A stretch of DNA of 64,000 bases. It comes from Ahaetulla prasina (Eukaryota > Chordata > Lepidosauria > Squamata > Colubridae). Under the pieces are notes generated by a model. It was given only the letters and a program-made list of their open reading frames with translations. It did no database searches and had not been told where the DNA came from. The stretch's first letter is position 1, and the number at the start of each line of letters is the position of its first letter. The DNA is taken from positions 15,225,520 to 15,289,519 of the forward strand of contig NC_080546.1 of assembly GCF_028640845.1 (NCBI RefSeq). Reading direction: 5' to 3'. The position numbers were made by a program, and so were the translations under genes. Positions 57,271 through 64,000 of the stretch are shown here, piece after piece.

Positions 57271-57577
57271 CCACAATCTCTCTTCACAGCAGCAGCAACA
57301 CCCACGTCCTTCTCTAAACTAAAATGACAATGGATTGGAGGCAGTTTCTCACCCCCAATCTCTCCTCGCAGTAAGCAGTTACACCCATGTGCTTCCCTGG
57401 AGTAAAATGAGAATGAAGTTTCTCACCCCCAATCTCTCCTCACAGTAAGCAGTTCCACGCACGTGCTTGTCTGAAATAAAATAAGAATGAATTGGAGGCA
57501 GTTTCTCACCCCCAATTTCTCCTCACAGCAGAAGTTCCACCCACGTGCTTATCTAAAGGAAAATGAGAAGCTGCGGT
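57271..57577 (+). repeat. four-unit minisatellite, 70-85 base units
   Basis: Each unit holds CAATCTCTCCTCACAG, a TTCCACCCACGTGCTT-like core, a run like AAAATGAGAATGAA and GGCAGTTTCTCACCCC. Units start at about 57271, 57357, 57431 and 57514. The second lacks the ATTGGAGGCAG segment. Confidence 0.85.
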
Positions 57578-57755
57578 TACTTGCCAGGCTCGGTGAATGG
57601 AATATTGCAAAGACAGTGATGTCCCTATTTACAATGGGAATGGAGCGGCTTGATTATAAGAAGGTTCTGAGAGGATCTCAACATGAGAAAGCCAGAAAAG
57701 GCAACCAAGGACTTCTCTTTACACTAGTATAATGTTATTTACAACCACACCTTTT

Positions 57756-58069
57756 TTTTTATTGAAAAAGTTTTACAAAGATTTACCCCTCCTTCCCCTC
57801 CCCTCCCTCTTCCCCTCCCTCCTCTCCCAACCCCCCAACTTCCTGGAATAAAATACAGGGTATTAAATCCAACAATCATAAGCTAAATTATGCTAACTAT
57901 CTGTAAGCTCCCATCCTCCCCTAGAACCTTAACTCTCCTTTTACAAAGAAAAAACATAAACATAATTCTTGTAAACTGTTCATTAAAAAGCTATTTGGTG
58001 TCTCTTAGTCTGGCATCTATTTTGAATATAGTCAATCCATCTTCTCCATTCCAATATGTATCTTTCTTG
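57756..58069 (-). mobile_element. L1-type 3'-end insertion
   Basis: Poly-T start, then a pyrimidine-rich CCCCTCCCCTCCC stretch (minus-strand G-rich 3' UTR). Flanked by a perfect direct repeat of 16 bases, TACAACCACACCTTTT (57740-57755 and 58070-58085). Confidence 0.82.
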
Positions 58070-58089
58070 TACAACCACACCTTTTACAG

Positions 58090-58612
58090 CTCTAGTTCCT
58101 AGCAACGTTTCTAACCAACCCCAAATATTGTCTTGCAGGAAGCAACAATCAATGCAGCCATATCTAGATTTAATTTCCTGATATAAATTATGTTGCCACC
58201 AGGTATGCAATTCTGCCTTTCATAGAATTATTTATTTCCACAGCATTTTTTACTTTTAAAATGAACTCTAATGCACTCTGGCATCAGTTGAATCAAAAAT
58301 GTGTTTCGAGATTACTTGTTGCTTTGGCTTCCATAGATCTCAGATATTTTATAGTTCTTTTCCCTGTTTTCAAATATTGCTCTGCGGGGATAAAACGTGT
58401 AGTTTTCATTTTCTAATTCAGCTGTGCGGTATGATTATTTCCAAACTACACAGGGCTACCAATTTTACTGAGGTACGCTAGTTTTGTTTAAAAGGTTTTT
58501 TAATGTCAGGGATAGCTGATATTTCTAAGAAAAGAAGGGGACAACGGATTCCCTCTGTTTTCTTTGCTTGCATGGACCAACAGAAGTTTGAAATCTTCTT
58601 CTTCAGTTTCAA
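58090..58612. other. unique upstream sequence
   Basis: Nothing recognised. Confidence 0.4.
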
Positions 58613-58623
58613 TGGATCATGTA

Positions 58624-58919
58624 AGTGATGGGATTCAAAAAATTTTTTTACTACCGGTTCTGTGGGTGTGGCTTGGTGGGCGGGGCATGGCTTGGTGGGC
58701 ATGGCAGGGGAAGGATACTGTAAAATCTTCATTCCGACCCCATTCCAGGGGAAGGTTACTGCAAAATCCCCATTTCCTCCCAATCAGCTGGGACTCGGGA
58801 GGCAGAGAATAGATGGAGACAGGGCCAGTCAGAGGTGGTATTTATTGGTTCTCCAAACTACTCAAAATTTCTGCTGCCAGTCTCCCGAACTGGTCAGAAC
58901 CTGATGAATACCACTTCTG
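58624..58919. mobile_element. hAT-type element, family D
   Basis: AGTGATGGGATTCAAAA and TGAATACCACTTCTG, with the 8-base duplication ATCATGTA on both sides. It abuts the CR1 piece that follows. Confidence 0.82.
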
Positions 58920-58921
58920 AT

Positions 58922-59225
58922 CATGTACTAAGAGGCTGCCCCAAAGAAGTGGGGAGGTCCACCTGTTCTCCAAAGCACCTGAAGGCAGGACAAGAAGCAA
59001 TGAATGGAAACTAATCAAGGAGAGATGCAACCTAGAACTAAGAAGAAATTTATTGACAGTCAGGACAATTCATCAGTGGAATGACTTGTCTTCAGAAGTT
59101 GTGAGTGCTCCAACATTGGAAGTTGAGATTAGACAAACCAGTTTGTCTGAAATGGTAAAGGGTTTCCTACGGGAACGGGAGATTAGACTAGAAGACCTTC
59201 AAAGTCCCTTCTAACTCTGCTGTTG
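58922..59225 (+). mobile_element. CR1 LINE fragment
   Basis: GAGGCTGCCCCAAAGAAG to GACTAGAAGACCTTCAAAGT, with a TGTTGTTGTT tail. Confidence 0.82.
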
Positions 59226-59518
59226 TTGTTGTTATTCATCTCACAGTCAGCCAGATGTTCAGATTGGGTTTGGTATTTTTGTCTACCAATTGATGGGTAG
59301 ATCTGGAGGTTTGACGGTGTTGGATATCATCACAAGATGGAAGCTGTGCCAAGTAAAGCCACCTTCTGCAATTGACTGATGGCAAATTTGTCAATGTCTA
59401 TTGGGTTCAAGTGGTGCTCCAGTAGTTTTAGGATTGCACCCAAGGCGCCCTATTATTATTGCTAATATTATTGGTTGTTGTTGTTGTTGTTATTGTTATT
59501 GCTATTATTATTCTGAAT

Positions 59519-60000
59519 ATATAGAATAGAATAGAATAGAATAGAATAGAATAGAATTCTTTATTGGCCAAGTGTGATTGGACACACAAGGAATTTGTCT
59601 TTGGAGCATATGCTCTCAGTGTACATAAAAGGGAAAAAAGAAAAAAGAGAGGGAAAAATACATTCATCAAGAATCATAAGATACAACATTTAGTGATAGT
59701 CCTAGGTTACTAATAACCAATAAAATCATACTAGGAAACAAATAAAACAATATAAATCATAAAAATACAAACAACATGGTTATAGTCATAAGTGGGAGGA
59801 CATAGGTAATAGGAAGGATGAGAAGAATAATAGTAATACAGTCTTAGTAAATTATTTGACAGTGTTGTGGGAATTAGTTGTTTAGTAAAGTGATGGCATT
59901 TAGGAAAAAACTGTCCTTGTGTCTAGAAAAAACTGTCCTTGTGTCTAGTTGTTCTGGTGTGCAGTGCCCTATAGCGTCGTTTTGAGGGTAGAAGTTTTAT
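59519..60000 (-). mobile_element. LINE 3' end with (AATAG)n tail
   Basis: AGAATAGAATAGAATAGAAT, then TTTATTGGCCAAGTGTGATT through a long 3' UTR. At the far end the minus-strand frame has a C-terminal RTTRHKDSFFPNAITLLNN followed by a stop. A 23-base segment (AAAACTGTCCTTGTGTCTAG) is duplicated near 59910-59945. Confidence 0.78.
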
Positions 60001-60351
60001 CATTTTCTACTTACCTAATAATGGTTAAAAATTAACTAAGGGACTCCAAGGTAACAATATTCAGAGCTGGCTCTATTCTTAGGCCTAATGAAGGAGTCAC
60101 TTTTTAGGCTGTAGACGAAGAGAGTTGGCAAAATGGAGTGAAATTGTGATATTTTAAAATGTACTTATTTATACCCGCCTCAATTATTTTTATAAATAAC
60201 TTGAGGTGGCAAACATATTCAGCACTCCTTCCTCCTCCTATTTTCCCCACCACAGCATTCACAACAGTTGGGGGACCAAGTTATGTGGCTTTCTTGACCA
60301 TCCATTCGGGACCAATGATTTTGTTGCTTTTAGGTCACGTAACTCTTGGAC

Positions 60352-60863
60352 TGTCATGTCCCACTCCTCCTCTGACAGTCGGGTCTGGAAAGTCTGTATC
60401 AAGCATGGCCACGAAGCCTCTGCAGCTTTGCCAAAGTCCTGTCAGAGTTCTCAGGGCAGGCAGGAATCCAAGGTGTGACTTCAGCAACCAGATTAGACTT
60501 TGCCTGACTCAAGGAATGCCAGAAAGCAGATCCTTTATATAGGCCATGGGGTGTGACTCCATGACTCAGCACTTATCCAGGCCTGCCCCTCCCTTCCTTT
60601 TGCTGACGTCGCCTCTCCATTCTCCGGAAGCGTGGATCTGTCCACCCAGCTGCCGGCAATTCTAGCTCGTGACTGGCTTCATGCTCATCATGCTCACACA
60701 CTGTGGGGGGGGGAGGTTTATTTGCTCAGTCTGTCTGGGCATGGTGCCAGGACTGGGGGCTGGAGGCATGCCAGGCCCTTCGTCTGCACTATCAGTCTCT
60801 GGCTGAGATAGCAGGAGATGGGAGGGGCCCGGCTGTGGAGAGGGGGGCAGGCGAGGCACAACA
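60352..60863 (-). mobile_element. solo LTR (LTR-2 family, copy 3)
   Basis: TGTCATGTCCCACTCCTCCT to GAGGCACAACA, with a perfect 5-base duplication TGGAC. Minus-strand TATATAAAGGATC. A U3 frame carries ETDSADEG and then PPAPSPGTMP. Confidence 0.88.
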
Positions 60864-60917
60864 TGGACCATCCTAGAAGCTTTGTTCTGAAGAGAACAGG
60901 TATGATGTGGCTGAGAC

Positions 60918-61228
60918 CAGAGGTCGTATTCAGCCGGTTCGGACCGGTTCGCCTGAACCGGTAGCGGAAATTGCGGGTGGGCCCGCCCACCCACACCCCT
61001 GCCTCGGCTCTATGCTATCCTATTTAGGCATGTTTTTGAGGCCGAGTGCATGTGCAGAAATCTAATAAATAAATAAATAAATGAGCAAAGCGCATGCGTG
61101 GAAGGCCAGGTGAATGTGTGGAAGGCAGGTGTATACATGAACTGGGCGCATGCACGCACAAAGTGAGCGAATGCATGTGTGCGCGGCAAACCGGTAGTAC
61201 TAGTAAAATAATGTGAAACCCACGGCTG
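60918..61228. mobile_element. hAT-type element, family D (CCGGTTC subtype)
   Basis: CAGAGGTCGTATTCAGCCGG and GTGAAACCCACGGCTG, with a perfect 8-base duplication GCTGAGAC. A (AAAT)n run inside. Confidence 0.85.
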
Positions 61229-61444
61229 GCTGAGACATATCCCATAGCTCCATAACATGGTGTTCCGAGCCACATATAGAGCAGTTGGCTGGCTGGATAG
61301 CTAGCTAGTGGCTGCCTGTCAGCACAACTGCTAGCCATGTCCTAATAAGAATAGAATGGGCTGAGCTCATGCTTCCAAATAATATCTTATTGCAAGTCAC
61401 TCTTTATTAAGTGTGCCTGCTCAAGCAAATTCTCTTGACTTCTA

Positions 61445-61565
61445 GAGCTGTGTCGATCAACCTCAACAACTTGTGTGGACTTCAATTCCAAGTATTCTTC
61501 AGCTAGGAATTCTGGGAGTTAACTCTCACACATCCTAAAGCCAACAAGGTTGAGAAACGTTGGTC
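61445..61565. mobile_element. hAT-type MITE fragment, family E
   Basis: ACTTGTGTGGACTTCAATTC, GGAATTCTGGGAGTTAACTC and AAGGTTGAGAAACGTTG. Confidence 0.68.
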
Positions 61566-62240
61566 TACTACAGAACCTGACTTCTAGTTGTTCATTCCAT
61601 TAAGGGCCTCCACCCAAAACTGAGTCAGAGAGATAAGATGAAATGAAAGTCCAGGCCAAGATTAAGCGAGAACTGTTACCACAAATTCAGATAGCTGCAG
61701 AATTAGCAGAAAGCTTAAAGGAACGACTGGGAAACTACAGTATTTGACTTTCTGTTTCGTTAGCTACAAGCAAGCTACTTTTCCTGCAGTTTATCCTGCT
61801 TTTAAGATTCCTTTTTCATGTTTAGATTTATAATTTCCGATGTAATTGGGAGAGGAAACATCTTAAAAAGCATTCTTTTAAAGCACAGGCCAAAATAAAT
61901 TCTACTGTTTTTTTTTAAAACCAAACATTTAAAAAGCCAAGAAAGTTGAACCCCTGGAGCCATAGTCTGCTCTTGTTAAGTAGGAATCTTTGCGAAGACT
62001 ATGACAGTTTTGCTTCTGTCTTATTCTGAACAAGTAAGGGGGGGGAAATAGCCTTAATTCAGCAGAACAGGCAGTGAGTAGGCAAAAATATGTTGAAAAG
62101 ATAACACTTGCTTCTTCTCAGGGGCACTGGGGTAAAAAAATAAATCAATCTAATGAGTTTTTACTTTTTTTCATTTGCAGATAGCAACATTGTGTAATGA
62201 AGTCAACGATATATTGTGCCTTTAATTGGTGCCATCATAA
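61566..62240. other. unique upstream sequence
   Basis: AT-rich, nothing recognised. Confidence 0.4.
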
Positions 62241-62241
62241 T

Positions 62242-62725
62242 ATATAATATAATATAATATAACAACAGAGTTGGAAGGGATCTTGGAGGCCTTCTAGTCC
62301 AACCCCCTGCCCAGGCAGGAAACCCTACACCATCTCAGACAGATGGTTATCCAACATTTTCTTAAAAATTTCCAGTGTTGGAGCATTCACAACTTCTGCA
62401 GGCAAGTCGTTCCACTTATTAATTGTTCTAACTGTCAGGAAATTTCTCCTTAGTTCTAAGTTGCTTCTTTCTTTGATCAGTTTCCACCCATTGCTTCTTG
62501 TTCTACCCTCAAGTGCTTTGGAGAACAGCCCGACTCCCTCCTCTTTGTGGCAACCCCTGAGATATTGGAACACTGCTATCATGTCTCCCCTAGTCCTTCT
62601 TTTTATTAAACTAGACATACCCAGTTCCTGCAACCGTTCTTCATATGTTTTAGCCTCCAGTCCCCTAATCATCTTTGTTGCTCTTCTCTGCACTCTTTCT
62701 AGTGTCTCAACATCTTTAGACAGGA
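62242..62725 (-). mobile_element. CR1 LINE, 3' end
   Basis: An uninterrupted minus-strand frame, 62822-62325, holds [20 protein letters not shown], the TRGDMIAVFQYLRG block and NKWNDLPAEVVNAPTLEIF. The tail (AATAT)n is at 62242-62262. The least degraded CR1 end in the window. Confidence 0.92.
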
Positions 62726-62844
62726 CAATATTAGAACTATAGAAACAACAATCTGTCTTCTGGTACTTTAAACATAACTCATTTAAATTTATTAAAACCA
62801 TTAATAATCCACAGGTATTCAATAACCTACAGATGTGCGGGATT

Positions 62845-63136
62845 CAGAGGTGAAATTCAAAAATTTTCCCTACCGGTTCTGTGGGTGTGGCTTGGTGGGT
62901 GTGGCTGCTTGAGAGAATCGCTGGGGGAACTGCGGCCTGTGCTCTGCAGTCTTACTATCTATTTCTAGCCATCTGGGCACTGAAGTTAGATTCAGTCAGA
63001 TTTACGGAAGAGGTGAGCGGCAAGTGGGCAACTGGGCGGGCGTGGGCTGGGTAATTTTTACTGGCTCTACGAACCAATTCAAATTGTCCCTTCTGCCTCT
63101 CCGGAGCCAGGCCGAGATGGTCGAATTTTACCCCTG
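62845..63136. mobile_element. hAT-type element, family D
   Basis: CAGAGGTGAAATTCAAAAAT and GAATTTTACCCCTG, with a perfect 8-base duplication GCGGGATT. Confidence 0.88.
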
Positions 63137-63382
63137 GCGGGATTTAAATCTTAATCTGCAACCTTAACCGAAATTTAAAAGCCACTTCCCTGTTTTCCTT
63201 TTTTGACTTCAGAGTCGGGAAATGATAATATGAAGAAATGATGATAAGGATTTATTAGTATGCATGAGTTTAGGAACACAATTCTATGCCCCAAGGTTTA
63301 CAAACTATATTTTAGTATAGAAAACCAGTATGTGAAAGGAAGGAAATAAGAGACCAGGATAAATGAAATGTACAGTATATGC

Positions 63383-63506
63383 CAGTGACAGTGAACCTAT
63401 GACACGCATGCCAGAGGTGGTATGCAGCACCCACTCTGTGGGCACGTGAGCCATCGCCCCAGTTCAGCTCCACTGCACATGCGCACGTGCCTGTTGCCAG
63501 CCAGCT
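63383..63506. mobile_element. hAT-type MITE, family C, truncated by an LTR
   Basis: GCCAGTGACAGTGAACCTAT through GCACATGCGCACGTGCCTGT, cut at the LTR start. The rest would lie beyond the window if present. Confidence 0.65.
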
Positions 63507-64000
63507 TGTTGTGACTCCAGCCCCCGAACCTGGCCCCATGCCCGAAAGTGACTCCGAGAGTGAGGGGGAAGGGCCGGTAAGGCTTACCTCGGGAGCACCG
63601 ATTCCTTTGGCCCGGCTCCAGGAGCCAGAACCAGACCAGTCGGAGGACGTAATGAGGCCATCATCCCCTGATTCCTCCCTTCTCCAGGCTACGCCTTCAG
63701 ACCCAGCTGATAATAATAATAATCAAGCTTGGATTGACCCGTGCTTCAGAAGATTAGAGAGGCATCAAAGGGAAGGGTGGGGCAGGAGCCCCACCCCACA
63801 GGATATATAAAGAGCTTTGGGACTGCTCTCACTCCACGGGAAGCAAAAGTTTAGCTGAACCGTTTCAAAAAGAGCTGAAAGTCTGCTACATGAATCATTT
63901 GTTTGAACTTTGGCAGGCAGCTGCGATTTCTCTGCCGGGACTGATAAGAGCCGTGAATCCACTGGCTGAAGGCCAGCTCATTAATCCAAAGTGGGGAAGG
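63507..64000 (+). mobile_element. LTR (plus orientation), runs off the window
   Basis: Starts TGTTGTGACTCCAGCCCC. The U3 frame from there reads VVTPAPEPGPMPESDSESEG and ends with the basic FRRLERHQREGWGRSPTPQD just before GGATATATAAAGAGC (about 63800). No poly-A signal or second end seen before 64000, so it may be a 5' LTR of a longer element. Confidence 0.75.

Noticed and set aside
60159..60542. 127-residue plus-strand frame
   Set aside because: Antisense to a solo LTR and crosses its boundary.

Overview
The window is non-coding-rich vertebrate DNA from a squamate reptile, most likely an advanced snake. The evidence is the repeat content: CR1 and L2 LINEs, a BovB LINE end, L1, tRNA-derived Sauria-type and ACA-type SINEs, Penelope-like elements (PLEs), many short hAT and mariner-like MITEs, several LTR families, and GATA and AATAG microsatellites. 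Nothing in it is bacterial, viral or CRISPR-like.

I recognise one protein-coding gene, WDFY3 (ALFY), on the minus strand. Its first coding exon lies at 1743-1922 and encodes the first 60 residues, starting MNMVKRIMGRP. It has a clean donor (GTAAGG) and an acceptor at about 1954. Upstream on the same strand, the next gene-like structure is a strong CpG island at about 54590-55720. This is the probable WDFY3 promoter and non-coding exon 1, with a minus-strand donor at 54875. A good plus-strand donor at 55255 in the same island suggests divergent or overlapping transcription. If this is right, nearly the whole window is one 5'-UTR intron of about 53 kb.

Layout: 1-1742 is intron 3' of the coding exon, holding a PLE scrap and two solo LTRs. 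1743-1953 is the exon. 1954-54875 is the large intron: nested hAT elements (2-4.3 kb), MITEs, CR1, a nearly complete L2 reverse-transcriptase 3' half (11.9-13.1 kb), an untypical 3'-UTR-like block (14.6-15.8 kb), L1 pieces (20 and 50 kb), ERV-like LTRs (18.5, 23.8, 32.4 kb), further LTRs (24.6, 39.1, 46.6 kb), BovB (48.4 kb), a PLE endonuclease end (49.1 kb), and unique AT-rich DNA. 54.6-55.7 kb is the CpG island. 55.7-64 kb lies upstream of the gene and holds LINE ends, a minisatellite, hAT elements and two LTRs.

The most interesting signals are not genes. PLE fragments preserve a hammerhead-ribozyme core. At least seven LTRs carry an open, acidic reading frame in U3. Two perfect-looking fold-back elements are present. 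Nested insertions with exact target duplications allow the insertion order to be read.
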